Positions 20,901-31,149 are shown, counted from the stretch's first letter. The stretch is DNA of 64,000 bases from Luidia sarsii (GCA_949987565.1 OX465101.1:27380456-27444455); one strand, 5' to 3'. Made by a program: numbers and translations. Notes: generated by a model not told the origin, from the letters alone.

Positions 20901-23602
20901 AAAGCTCTGATTGTGTTGCGCCCACCGCCCATGCTGTCAAAAAGCAGACCTGTCCTTTCCCAAAGAGTGAAAGTCCTTTCTCTGCCTTTGAGAAAGGGCC
21001 CAGCTCACATCAAAACTTTACATCTCGAAGATTGAAAGTCATATTCAGAAATCGGGATGAAATTTAAAATACCGGTACTCACTAAAACCTTTCCTGCAAC
21101 TTGCAAGAGAAATATATTATATACCGTATATCAAATTACACAGCGTATTTTGCAAAATCATTGCAAACTGCTTGTCAAACTGACTCAAAGGTCCTGCTAT
21201 GATTGAAACATAAGGGGTGGATTTCACAAAGCCTTACGATGCATCGTAACTCAACTTGATAACCCATTGTAAGTTGTGATAGGTCGTATGGTTTCTGTAC
21301 ATCACTCGTTGTCTTGCGATGGATCGTAAGTTACGATGAGTTCGGTGAAATCGACTGCAGGCACTCTTAATTTTTGACATTTTCATTTTGGTCATGACTT
21401 TAGTCAGTACCGGTAAGAAGTTTGCAACTTTTTTGCATATTACCAGTACTCTTTTTAGTTTGAATAAAAATCATAATTCCAGATCTTTGACCCATTAAAG
21501 GGTGGGTTTATGATTACCATTTTTATAACTTAATTCAATCATTGGTCAATGACTGAGGAATTTACTTCAGACATTTGGCCGGATGTTGGTGGGTTGTGGT
21601 GGCAGAGAGAGAATCTCTAACGGTGGACTTGTGGGACTCTGAAAACATCCCTTCCTAAGACCCTGCCCTTCCCCTTGATCCCACCCTAGCAGCTAGATCC
21701 TCTTTGTCCTTTGTCTGTCATCTATGTCCCTGGCCATTGCTCTCCCCTTCCCTATTTGTTTTTGTCCATGTCATCCTTACATTTGAGAAAGGTCCTGCTA
21801 GGATCACAACGTCATGCCTTCCTAACTTTTGATATTTGCATTTTGGTCATTTTAGTCAGCGAGCATAACTCTGAAAACAGTTTCAAAATTTCAGGTACGG
21901 TAGGCTATGCTATCTCGTATCTCCGGTGCTCTGAATGGTAACCTTCACCACTTACACCTGTTGCTAGAAATGTCATCAAGCTTATAGAAAGCACTAGCAG
22001 GGGCCTATTGGTCAGGATTGCCAACTGATAGTGGCAAATCACGATACACGTATCACAGGAACGTGTAAATGGGAAAGGATGAGGGGCTAAAAGGTTACCG
22101 CAACTAGTCCTTAGATTGTGTGTGACAATTTTCAAATGGAAATTAAAAGGACTCTATAGTCTTTTAAAAAAGCTGATAACACCAAGGTCTCCAGATTTCT
22201 GTACACCGAGTCCTGTAACCCTCAGGTCTCCGACCGCCGAGAAGATGAGGGTTACGACCACCGCAACTGAATAGCTAGCTAGTGTAGCTAGACGGAAAGA
22301 TTTTAGTTTCATACCTTCACCGTCAAAGGGTGAGAACTTGCCGGGGAAAAACGGACTTACAGTTTTCCCCAAATTCATGATTTTGTGACGCATATGTGTC
22401 AACCACACGACGGTCAGTACATTGCTCTGTACAAAACATGCACTTCACTTTTCCTGCATACCCGGCCAAAAAAGTCAGGATTTTTGTGAAACTGTAAGTC
22501 CAATTTCTTCGGCAAATGGTTATGCCAGACCATGGACATTGTCTAGGGTCCGAGAATTCCAGTAGGAAATCACCGTCTGTTAACGTCTGTTGGACCCTGC
22601 TATCGCCCGACCCCCTCAAAATAAAAAAGGGCGATTGTAAGGGACTAAGTTACTCGGACTAGGATAGGTTGGGTATAATAAATACTACCCACTAGTCTAC
22701 GTTACAATTCTATTGGCCAATTGCTGAATCAGTGGTCTAATTTGGGTTTAGGACTAGGACTTAGGACTAGTACTAGTACTAGTAGTAGTAGTACTAGTAA
22801 TAATAGTAGTAGTAAAGGCCGAGTAACTTGGAGCCTTTCAATCGCCCGACTCCCTCAAAATAAAAAAGGGCGATTGTAAGGGTCCAAGTAACTCGGACTA
22901 GTACTACTACTACTACTAGTACTACTGAGTACTACTAGAACTAGTGTAGTACTAGTACTCAGAGTAGTAATAGTAATACTACTTTACTACAATACTAGTA
23001 CTATTTTATTAGTATTACTGTAGTACTACTACTAGTAGTAGTAGTAGTACTACTACTAGTACTGTAGTAGTACTTGTATTCCACCCTTTTTACGATGAAG
23101 GTGTCAAACTAAACAAATCTTTCCAGCTAGACAAATACATGTACCACTTATCAAAGATCGAAGTGAACCAGTAATGGCAGTAAATAGTGACCTGGGCAAA
23201 GTACAGGGCCAACAGGCAGAGGGTGGCGAACTGGAGACACACGGGGAAGCAGAAGAGAATCCAGTAGCAGAAGGTGTTGAGCTCGTCCACCTCCACCGTG
23301 TCCTGAATGTAGAAGGAGAAGAGAGTCACCCTGATGCCGGCCCAGATCAGGCAGGTGAAGAGAAAGACTGTCTGGAAGCTGAGCCGCTTGTGGCCGTAGT
23401 AGAGGATGAGGAGGAGCTGGACGAAGACGAGGGCGAAGAGGGAGCCGTAGAGGGAGAGGAAGGTGCAGGTCAGGCCCAGCTCCACGGTGAGGGGCAGGGC
23501 CGTGCTCAGGGCAGACGGAGTCACCGTGCCGCCCCCAGCCGTCGCCCGCTGCAACTGCAAGCTCGCCAGATCGCCGGCGCTGGAAAGCCGCGTAATCATC
23601 AT
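14709..23602 (-). CDS. GPR137: GPR137-family seven-pass membrane protein (complete, 6 exons)
   Basis: GPR137 proteins are orphan seven-pass proteins of lysosomal membranes; vertebrate GPR137B is linked to Rag GTPase/mTORC1 control. Exons 23602-23192, 19697-19422, 17966-17829, 16113-15985, 15539-15412 and 14901-14709 join in frame into 424 residues, close to the family's roughly 400. Predicted membrane segments lie near residues 43-68, 76-99, 111-136, 160-179, 193-213, 236-255 and 287-309. Diagnostic blocks are ILYYGHKRLSFQ, the ILLYVSRAVYNV helix, GFNWINVSDQ (a luminal N-glycosylation site), FIWEFLPTLIVVLFFRVR and the cytoplasmic YFFDNPRRYDSEDDL. The start ATG at 23602 is preceded by an in-frame TGA on the minus strand. 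It is most like vertebrate GPR137/B/C; invertebrates usually have one member, so the paralogue letter is not assigned. It is convergent to RAB3GAP2. Confidence 0.93.
15412..15539 (-). CDS. GPR137: GPR137 exon 5 (cytoplasmic motif)
   Basis: 128 nt, NETRDTVCPREPSRAYFFDN then PRRYDSEDDL and a Ser-rich end, ending in phase 2. The FFDNPRRYDSEDDL block is near-identical to vertebrate GPR137 proteins. Acceptor gtcggcag, donor gtgagt. Confidence 0.93.
15660..15860. mobile_element. one-ended copy of the TTAACCACTT element
   Basis: Starts ttaaccactttgcgccggga. Its body (cagaatccgggcaccactat, gactctttccagc) matches the reverse complement of 10390-10520. The other end is missing. It lies in GPR137 intron 4. 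Confidence 0.65.
15985..16113 (-). CDS. GPR137: GPR137 exon 4 (TM7)
   Basis: 43 codons, phase 0: ADMIHTLKGIRYVSFG followed by the highly conserved TM7 and FFRVRKFASNV. Acceptor tttgcag, donor gtgagt. Confidence 0.93.
16185..16250 (+). mobile_element. GAAACGTC element, partial
   Basis: Shows 'gagaaagatcctgccaggat' then caaaacgtcaggccc. It lies in GPR137 intron 3 and abuts a TTAA-type MITE. Confidence 0.7.
16248..16620. mobile_element. related 'gtccagtgcgaac' TTAA MITE
   Basis: Left 'gactggaatttgtgttgggg'; right 'aaagtccagtgcgaacaaga' then cttaa. The interior 'cccaggtaacttacccggct' matches 56411-56979. A sister subfamily of the GCCGCG elements, in GPR137 intron 3. Confidence 0.65.
16717..16877. 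mobile_element. GAAACGTC element, head-to-head dimer
   Basis: Inverted cores meet around 16758-16763, then a 3' tail (cattttagtcagtgagcagt). Flanks AAATAATTTC (16707-16716) and AAATAATTCC (16878-16887) match at 9 of 10 bases. Length 161 bp, equal to the copy at 3357-3517. Confidence 0.8.
17829..17966 (-). CDS. GPR137: GPR137 exon 3 (TM6)
   Basis: 46 codons, phase 0, beginning GATMCQTTTVCVFIILLYVS and ending FNWINVSDQ. The acceptor is ccctctag, directly abutting a 290-bp (TCTCCC)n tract on this strand. The donor is gtaggt. Confidence 0.92.
17967..18255. repeat. (GGGAGA)n / (TCTCCC)n tract abutting GPR137 exon 3
   Basis: 290 bp of GGGAGA hexamers with GAGAGG and GGAAAG variants. On the gene's minus strand it is an unbroken pyrimidine tract running straight into the ccctctag acceptor of exon 3. 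Confidence 0.95.
18585..18765 (-). mobile_element. tRNA-derived SINE
   Basis: Reverse strand carries 'ccagaggtgtcaggttctag' (decayed B box). The body 'ctagtctttgccggggtaag' and gtgccagtcagaag on the + strand matches 11690-11740 and 39115-39150. Confidence 0.65.
19008..19366. mobile_element. TTAA-flanked AGCCCCTACACAAC MITE, copy 1
   Basis: TTAA then agcccctacacaac at the left; tgtaggggct then TTAA at the right. Over 350 bp it closely matches 39244-39616. It sits in GPR137 intron 2, 56 bp from exon 2. Confidence 0.88.
19422..19697 (-). CDS. GPR137: GPR137 exon 2 (TM4-5)
   Basis: 92 codons, phase 0 at both ends, from VLLKLKARSR to SSLLLEAR. It covers TM4 (LMVALFLAMNVTCAVL, with a potential N-glycosylation NVT) and TM5 (VVASGLLFILAGGCLAYLF). 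The acceptor is cccaccag and the donor gtaaag. Confidence 0.92.
20098..20195. mobile_element. GAAACGTC element, degraded head-to-head dimer
   Basis: 'agagggcctgacgttttggt' is followed by inverted 'gataggtcctgctagaatcg' then aaac. The target duplication is not visible. It lies in GPR137 intron 1. Confidence 0.65.
21213..21362 (+). repeat. 'ggatttcacaaagcc' dispersed element, copy 2
   Basis: Begins ggggtggatttcacaaagcc and ends gtgaaatcgactgcagg, so the two ends form an inverted repeat (gatttcac/gtgaaatc). About 150 bp. Confidence 0.65.
21630..21890 (+). mobile_element. GAAACGTC element, longer 5' version
   Basis: 'tttgagaaaggtcctgctag' and gatcacaacgtcatgcc are preceded by about 130 bp starting 'aagaccctgcccttcccctt', also seen at 6710-6870. 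This suggests a longer parent element. Confidence 0.65.
22600..22665. repeat. 'atcgcccgac...gggcgat' hairpin element, copy 1
   Basis: Shares 'ccctcaaaataaaaaagggc' then gattgtaaggg with 22819-22896. The left arm has decayed. Confidence 0.7.
22740..23076. repeat. TAG/CTA/ACTAGT low-complexity block
   Basis: Palindromic mixture of tagtag, tactac and actagt words on both sides of the hairpin at 22819-22896. It lies in GPR137 intron 1 and ends about 115 bp before exon 1. Confidence 0.85.
22819..22896. mobile_element. 78-bp hairpin MITE inside a TAG/CTA repeat
   Basis: Arms 'ccgagtaacttggagccttt' and 'aagggtccaagtaactcgg' are inverted around atcgcccgac/gggcgat. Runs of TAGTAGTA lie on its left and TACTACTA on its right, so the palindrome continues into the flanking microsatellite. 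Confidence 0.8.
23192..23602 (-). CDS. GPR137: GPR137 exon 1 (start codon, TM1-3)
   Basis: 137 codons beginning MMITRLSSAG, with a Ser/Thr/Gly-rich N-terminus, then TM1 (about 43-68), the YYGHKRLS loop, TM2 and TM3 ending ALYFAQ. The donor is gtcact, a GT donor with weak downstream consensus; vertebrate GPR137 has the comparable 'YFTQV' sequence at this point. Confidence 0.92.
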
Positions 23603-24067
23603 TGTAACCGCATCCTCGATCAGTCTGGGAGGAGGATCGGGTCAGACGAGAAAAGTCAAAGCATCGGGGCGATCTACATCATCCCCCCCGAAAAAAGCGA
23701 GATATGTTGCTGTCTTCAGCGATAAATTCACGACGAATTCTGCCCTGACTGGCCGGCTTTCGACTTGACAAACCTACCGATAGATGCTTCCAATTTATCA
23801 ATAGGGAGTTACTACATCTAATAAAGTTGATTTTTACAGATCTTATTAACTTATATGTGTTGTGTTAGAAAGAAAAAAGATATCACACACTACTATTGAG
23901 CATCGTATAAAAGTTGTCATAATCGTGGATCTTCAACGGTTTGAATATGATAAATAGAAATTTACCAATTACCCCTACTGGCAAAAATGGTATGGCCTGG
24001 AAACATTCACGTGACTTGGATTTGGCCACGAGACCGCTGCACTGGATTGTTTACATCATCTTCTGTT

Positions 24068-24112
24068 GTACGTACGTAGTACGTACGTACGTACGTAGGC
24101 GTACGTGTAAAA
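24068..24112. repeat. (GTAC)n microsatellite
   Basis: Short palindromic CGTACGTA array upstream of GPR137 exon 1. Confidence 0.85.
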
Positions 24113-25208
24113 CCAGTCGGCCGCTATGTGATGAAGACCGTAATTATACATTCACCAAATAAAAACCCTCCCACGCCCACCCAAAGGAATAACAGAAGAA
24201 AAAAAATCTTCAGTTCACAATGAAAACCAACTATGGATCAAACACATCCACTAACACAATTATTAATATATTCGTGCCACTACGATAATATTCCGATAAC
24301 GATCGTCGTATACTCGTAGCACTAACAATTGTATTGATTTTTAAAATCTAATTATTAACATAATTATTTACCACATCCAACAGTGGAAGGATCGTCAATA
24401 TAACAGGATTGTCACAAATCTAAGATTCTTAATCTGCATACATAAATAAGCTAGTTAAAACATGTTCAGAACAAATAAAAAGTAAATAAAACCAAACAAT
24501 AAAAAAACCGCAATACAATACAAAACATCAAAAACCTAAAGTGTCACTACATGTTACACCATAGAGCATGGTTACACCATCCCTACTTATTCCTTCATGG
24601 TTACATTGACTTTGATCAATCACATACGTTGGGTCTATTAATTTTGGAGGGAAAAGGGGAGCAAGTGATGTGAAATAAACTATTTGAAACAAAGGATAGT
24701 AAATGCGGGATACAAGTTTGTGCCATTAACTCTAACTGATTAATAATGGTCTTACAGATTCTGATTATACGCGTGCATTTGTATGACTACAAATACATTA
24801 TGCCAATTACCAAGTCTATAGATCGGTTGCACCGGTGGCCAGCTTTGGGCCTATAGTCTTTGTTCCTCTTGGATAGGCAAGAGTGCACTCTTTGTACCTG
24901 CATTGTCACTGAATTTTAATAACACAGGAAGGCCCCAAAGATGACTGTCGGTGAAAACTGTATTTTGTCTGGATTACGCTTAAACTAAAAGGTTGCAAAA
25001 AAATTTCCCCTTGAATTAACATCAAGCAATAAGGACAGACAAACTATTTGCGAAAGTCAAGCTCAATTTGTCACCCGAGTCAAAAGTCGAGGTCAAATTA
25101 AGAAATATCTGGTTCAGGTCCTTTCCTTTGTTTGGTAATAATTCTATTCGATTCTCTCGATGCTTTCGCCGGAATTTTGTTTTTTAGTTTTTTAATGTAA
25201 CTTAGATA

Positions 25209-25381
25209 ATCCGTGTCCTATTCACTTCCCCCCTTCCTCAATGTACACGTATCTGTTTTGTCCTTGTCACTCTGCCTTTGAGAAAGGTCCTGCTAGGATC
25301 GAAACGTCAGGCCCACTAAATTTTAGGATTTTCATTTTGGTAATTTTAGTCAGTAAGCAGTTTGCAACATTTTTGTATATC
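25209..25381 (+). mobile_element. GAAACGTC element, near full-length monomer
   Basis: Starts 'atccgtgtcctattcacttc', has the core 'gagaaaggtcctgctaggat' then cgaaacgtc, and ends in the 'agtcagtaagcagtttgcaa' tail. Flanks AACTTAGATA (25199-25208) and AACTTAAATA (25382-25391) match at 9 of 10. Confidence 0.8.
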
Positions 25382-25929
25382 AACTTAAATATGCATGTAC
25401 TCTCTTGTTCCATCCGAAAATAAAAATAATTGAGCAGTACATTCACACCATGTTCACTTCCAAAAAATACAAAGAAAAGGAACAATTAACTCAGAAGAGG
25501 AAACTTGCAATAAATTAAATGATGGGCTTATAGATGAAGGTATTTGAATTTTAATAGCCAAGGAATTGAGAGATTACTGATTTGCACTTCAGTTCATCTT
25601 CCTTGATACTGCCCCTTTGGAGCCCATTATTTTTAGCAAGCATCAGCAACCAGACATTTTTTTCCATTAAAAATCTACCCGGTTTTCCAATCCCGGCCAT
25701 TAGAGGGCGCCCTAGTTTTCTTGTTAATTTTAAATGTAAATATTTAATCAACTGTTGCGTGTGGATTTTGGTTTTTTGTGATCCACATGACCTCAGCTAT
25801 TGATTTGTAGCAATTCTGCTTAGATTCCACAGGTGCGCCACGAAAGTTGATTTTTCTGAGCATAGTTATGCCCCGTGGTCTACAACTTGAAATGGACGTC
25901 GAAAGGCCCGTCGCGCCGACTGATGACTC

Positions 25930-26185
25930 AGGCCGTTTTCGAAATGAAGGTTTAGACTCGGGCTTAGGCGTCGTCTCCGTCTGACAAAACCCGAAAAACC
26001 AGGTTGTGGTTTGTTTCCGAATTTGAAGGCTTTGTTGGCTTGATATAGGTACAGCTATAGGGTATTCCCCAAGAAACTGGGGCCAAACGCTTGCTTGAGA
26101 TGTCTGTGATAATAATTATAAGGAGTAAGATGAATTATGATAGAAGACTAAGTCCGAGCCTAAGCCTTCATTTCGTAAACGGCCT
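25930..26185. mobile_element. AGGCCGTTTTCGAAATGAAGG inverted-repeat element, copy 1
   Basis: Left 'aggccgttttcgaaatgaag' and right 'cttcatttcgtaaacggcct' are inverted. Length 256 bp. It is followed after 10 bp by a second copy. Confidence 0.88.
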
Positions 26186-26195
26186 CAGTAAGATT

Positions 26196-26443
26196 AGGCC
26201 GTTTTCAAAATGAAGGTTTAGGCTCGGGCTCAGGCCTCGTCTCCGTCTGACAAAACCGGAAAATCCAGGTTGTGGTTTGTTTCCGAATTTGAAGGTTTCT
26301 TTGCTTGCACCATGGAGCTAGTATAAGTAGGATTTGTACGGGGTATTCCCCCAAGAACCTGGGGTCAAACGCTTGTTTTGAGATGCCTGTGATTATAATT
26401 ATAACGAGTAAGATGAATATGACCGAAGCCTAAGCCCAAGCCT
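26196..26443. mobile_element. AGGCCGTTTTC element, copy 2 (tandem)
   Basis: Nearly the same sequence as 25930-26185 throughout ('cgtctccgtctgacaaaacc', 'ttgtggtttgtttccgaatt'). Its right end runs into the element at 26445. Confidence 0.85.
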
Positions 26444-26444
26444 A

Positions 26445-26570
26445 AGGCCGGTGTCCGAAACGGGCGTCTAGAGCTAGGTCTAGGTCTTCCCCCTATAATT
26501 ATTGGAATTACCCGAAGATGCGAAGACAATATCCGTAGCCGTAGCTCTTGAAGCCCGGTTCGCACACGCT
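26445..26570. mobile_element. AGGCCGTGTCCGAAACGGGC MITE, degraded right end
   Basis: Left 'ggccggtgtccgaaacgggc'; right 'gcccggttcgcacacgct'. The interior 'gctaggtctaggtcttcccc' and 'gcgaagacaatatccgtagc' match the intact copy at 54962-55083 in reverse orientation. Confidence 0.8.
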
Positions 26571-26865
26571 GGTTGGTTGGTTCCCGTCCCCTACCTGGGC
26601 CCTTTTCCAAACCCCGGCTTAGGTTTCGGCTCCGGCTTCGTTTCTGTTATTCAAAAGCTAAAAAACAGGTTGGAGTTCTTTGTTGAAGTCGAAACTTTGC
26701 ATTCTTCTTTAAAACGCAGTATAACATTCAAAACAAAGCCAAATGTCTTCCATTTTCAACCCTTGCACTTAAAAAATAGATGAAAGAAATGGAGACAAAG
26801 CCGGAGCCTGAGACTAAGCCGTGCTTTGGAAAAGGGCCTATGTGGGGGACGGGAACCAGCCTAGG
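26567..26865. mobile_element. 299-bp long-arm hairpin element
   Basis: Left 'ggttcccgtcccctacctgg' then gcccttttccaaacc; right 'tttggaaaagggcctatgtg' then ggggacgggaacc, inverted over more than 60 bp (also cggctccggcttcg/caaagccggagcc). Confidence 0.85.
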
Positions 26866-28870
26866 CTGGGATCTAAAAAAAGAAAATCGTCAAGAGAGGG
26901 CGCCATACAGGTTGCACGGTGGCTTTTCGGCAGCTGGCAGGTGGTTCAATCAAGGCCCTAGGACAGGTATGTGCGTGTGTGTGTACATGTACACACGTAC
27001 GTATACGAATGCATCCCATGTCACACGCACATTGCCAGCCGTGGATGCTGCCTCGTTGTATTACACCCTATGTCCCTCCCGTTCAGTGAGGACAATTTTT
27101 TTATTTTCGGGGGAAAAGGGGGAAGACTTCACACACTCGCAGCCTGTGTATACGCCATCCCAGGACTTATTCACAAGGTCGTACCTCTCTCGAGAGAAAA
27201 AAGGATTATTTGCCCGTTTTTGTCGGTCGGAGCTCACCCCCCCCCCCCCTCCTGAGACAGGCAGCAGACCGGAGAAGGTGAGTTTGTCGGTGGGTTGTGT
27301 GACTTGTGTCACTGTTTGAGTCGTGTCATGGCTGCCGATGAATGACAAGATGTCTTATCCAAAGAAGAAGAAGAAAGAAATTGCCACCACACACCGAATT
27401 GTACACCGAATGATTATCTCTAGCACTGCAGTTATTTTGAGCGAATCTGTCAGGTTGTCCGATACCAGAAAGCAGTGAAAACGGAGAGAGAAATTGGCGA
27501 GGGAGGAGGGGATAGTGTATAGGCTGGCAGTGGTGAGTAGGCAGTACTGTGTGTGTGTATTGCGGGCAAGGCATGTTTGCGTGCGTTGAGCGGCCACCTC
27601 CCACTAATATTCGCTCAGAAGAAGACTGCCCGATATTGCTCCCTTATGGCCTAGAATTTCCTCACATTTACAAGAGATGCATTTGCATTTTCTTCAGGAA
27701 TTGAGTTGGACATCTTCTTGAAGAAGATGCAGAAGACTTGAACTTAAATTTGAATTTTAACATCAATTTGAAACCCTGCTCAGACTCTGTCAGAGTGCTT
27801 TTAGTTTTGCTACTGCTTCTACATGTTATTGTTAATCAATTTTATAAGACTGGCTGATATTTCAGGAGAGCCATACTTATTCACAACCCCCAGTAATTTT
27901 TGATTCATTTTGTAGTCAAATCTTCTGTGGTTGTGCAGTGAAGAGTATTATTTGTTATTATTTATTTGGCCCAGGAAAACAAACAAGAAGTACATTCAAG
28001 ATGAGAAAGGTCATACAGTCTATATCATGGAAATTCAAGATGGGAGATAAATTGATGAATAATTACCAAACAAGGAGAATAATTATTATGTACATGTATC
28101 AGAGATGTGCTAGGTCAGGATGAGAAGGGGAAGAGATGGGGCAAGGACTGGTGATGAAGGGGAAGAGATTGGGCAGGAGGGTAAGAGAGGAGTAAACAAG
28201 CAGAGTAAGGACAATCCAATCTAAGATTGCCAGGAGGAACAAAAGTGAAAAACACTGTGACTCAAAAGCCTTTCCCTCCAGTCCTAGGTTGGTGAATAAA
28301 TAGCTAACTATAGTAAACTTAGTAACTTAGTAAAAACAATCAAATACAAGTAAATGACAATGATTAAGATAAATCTTGAATTGGAATATAGAAAGAAGCC
28401 AAATGTTTATATATTTATATTTCCCATTGTGTCTCATTACCAGATAATATAGATTTAAAGTCTGATTAGAAATTATAATAAAAGTGAAATTCATTACATA
28501 ATCGGCCTGCCCTAAGTATAAGTTTGCAATGTGTCTGCATAGATGATATGGTCATACATATTGCAATGTGATATTTTGGATTAATTCCAAATTGTCATCA
28601 CAAAAGGCCATTCTCTCCCACCTTAAATTATCATTAGTCTGTATGTAACCCGCAAAAGTCACATTTAGAATTTGGCATTTGGTGAGGTAGATCAGGTTTT
28701 TCAGTGAGTGGACAAGGCTAATGGCATGACTACAGTCAGATCAGGATTTTGCAGTCCCCCCCACACACACTTTCATGCAAAGAATGAATGTAATTATTTG
28801 AAAGGGTAGCCCACAAAATGCTTATAACCAGGGCCCCAATCCTGCCAAACTTGTGCTCGCAGCTGAGCAG

Positions 28871-28974
28871 GCAGCCCAGTGAAAAGCAAACAGGCACGCC
28901 TGTTGGACTCCGACAGTTTCATCGACAATCCCGAACCTTCCGGAGACGGCTGTTCCAACCCACAGGACCCGTCT
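28871..28974 (+). CDS. candidate coding exon, unidentified
   Basis: A 104-nt segment between an acceptor-like cag (28868-28870; another AG lies at 28861-28862) and a full-consensus donor gtaagt at 28975. One frame reads SPVKSKQAR, LLDSDSFIDNPEPSGDG, CSNPQDPS with coding-like codon choice, an acidic Ser-rich stretch as in cytoplasmic tails or linkers. A second frame is also open. I do not recognise the protein, no partner exon is visible nearby, and it could be a 5' UTR exon or chance. Confidence 0.35.
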
Positions 28975-29098
28975 GTAAGTGTAAGATTACAGCAGGGCAG
29001 TCCATCCCGCCCCCCTTTTTTTTTAAGGATCGGGTGTGCCCAATGGCCAAGATATGAGCTGTAGCCATGGCAACCCGGAGGAAGGAAATATCCATCCA

Positions 29099-29262
29099 GG
29101 GTTGGATTTCACAAAGCCTTACCATAGTAACGCAAACTTACGATGGATCACCCATCATGAGTTGTGATATCGATGCACCGTGTGTGGTTTCTGTGCATCG
29201 CTCATTGACTTTGGATCGATCGCAAGTTGCGATGGGTTTGGCGAGATCGACCTGGGGTATCT
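29099..29262 (+). repeat. 'ggatttcacaaagcc' dispersed element, copy 3
   Basis: Same body as copies 1 and 2, including 'gtttctgtgcatcgctc' and a right end near 'ggcgagatcgacctggg'. Confidence 0.65.
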
Positions 29263-30777
29263 AATACTTTTTTTCCGACTGAAATGAGACCATTGGCCTG
29301 ATCTGGCTAGATGGCAGGTTTATGTGTGAAGCTGTTTCCAGTTCTGTGTGATCCCCTAACTGCTGTTGTTACTTCACAATTATTATTATTTTTTTTTTTT
29401 CGCATTCGATGATGAAGGGTCATTTTGAAGACATTTTCCCTGGAGATTGAGTATAATGGTAGTTCATAGTTAGATTTGACTAATGCCCCCAGCCCAAACA
29501 AAGATTACCTAGTATTTAACCATTTTTATGTTAAAAGCAGAGGCCATGGTTCGAATCTCGGTCGAGTCAAGTTTTCTTTGCTTCTGAACAGATGAACATT
29601 TACCGGTACATCAGTCTTCTTTCATTTGGTTAAAGTCTCCTTAAAAAAAAAAAGCGGCCTGCATTTTTAGTGGAAGATTGGACATTTTTACTTTGATTTG
29701 TTATTTTGTTGCCGAACAGAAAAACTTGTTTAATTAAAGTTTAATAATTAAAGTCATGAATGACATGCAGTGACCATTTGACCTGTGGATTAGGAATACT
29801 TTCTTACTTACATGTATACCTTTTTTTCTTCCATAAGTTGGGCAGCTCTCAGCTGTGGGCCTTGTGTATTTCTTGAAAGTTAACTTACCTGGTTACCAAT
29901 AAGCCAAGTGCCATACATGTATATGTTTGTTGCTTTTCTGAAGCAATGCACTCATGGAAAAATACGAATGTGAGATTCCGCATAGCAGGGATAAACCCAT
30001 TGTTCATTGTCATGCCATAATGTACCTTTGAACCCACACAAACAAGACATTGTCAACAGTCAACACTGGCACAAACATCATGCAGTCTGGCAAATGCTGA
30101 ATTGTTCCTCTCCCTGTATGGTTGTTGCCCAATCAAATAGTAAGCAGTACATGCATGCATGTGCTATCAATCAGTGAAGGAGCGCCCTTTGAAAATGTTA
30201 ATGAATGTGATTGTGAGTAAAGAATGATAAATCACTATTTTAATTTTGTAATGTACTGTACAAGCACCGCAGTGTATGTATAGGCTGATGACACTTGCTT
30301 CAGGATGCTGCAAGATGCGTGATTTTATTTTTAGTTTTGTATTATTGTTACATACATGTATGGCTCTTGAATGGGAGAGGTTTCCTAAATTATAGGTTTT
30401 GGGACTTTTTTTGAAAACCCCCAAAATGTGAGCGTATCCTAGGTAATTGGATATGTGCCCAATGATTGATTTTTTCCTGTCCTGGTCTGAATGTATTGAA
30501 TTCCTGTCCTGTTTAGATTACCAGTGTAAGAATGTTCTTGCGGTCACAGTTACTGGTTAGTCACTGCACAGTACTGTGTGTGTGGGGGTTGCACACCATT
30601 GTGGAGCCTGTCCATTGTGCTCTGGTGGAAGTGGGGGCGAATACATTTGGCAGGGCCACACAATGGGGAACAGGCAGGGACCATGCAAGGACCCAACAAG
30701 GCCAGGTGGGGCAGAAAAATCAGCCAATGTAGCTATCTGGCAGGTCCCCGCATGATGAGTGTCACTTCAGTCCACAG

Positions 30778-31149
30778 TTAAGCCGCGTTTCCACTTATTT
30801 TGGTCAAAGTAACCGCGACTATGGTTACTTTTCCCATTTTAAGTCCAGTGGAAACGGCCCAGTTAAATTTCCTCTCGGTTACTGTAACCGAGCCGAATGG
30901 TTATTTTTACCGGCCAACCTCTCCCCAGTAAAAGTGACCAGGTGAGTTTAACCGAGCCGATTAGTCCAGTGGAAACGCACCACTCGGTAAAACGCGACTC
31001 GGCGTACATGCACTGTGCACAAATAATGTTTGCCAGCTCGGTTAAATTGACCGACTCGAAAATCCAAGTGGGAACGACGGTCAAATTTGACCATTGGAAA
31101 TTTAACCATCGTCTCGGTTAAATTTTAGTCCAGTGGAAATGCGGCTTTA
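30778..31149. mobile_element. GCCGCGTTTCCAC inverted-repeat MITE, copy 2
   Basis: TTAA then gccgcgtttccact at the left; agtccagtggaaatgcggct then tta at the right. The interior matches 13336-13705 in reverse orientation. Confidence 0.85.

Larger units (their letters stand above)
23603..28870. other. region upstream of GPR137, no certain gene
   Basis: It should hold the GPR137 promoter and any 5' UTR exon, but I cannot point to either. 23770-25190 is AT-rich unique sequence; 25930-26865 is a cluster of four inverted-repeat elements; 26870-28860 is unique sequence without recognised exons. Confidence 0.6.

Noticed and set aside
23174..23725. 183-codon Glu-rich + strand frame
   Set aside because: Antisense shadow of GPR137 exon 1, whose membrane segments and family motifs are clear on the minus strand.
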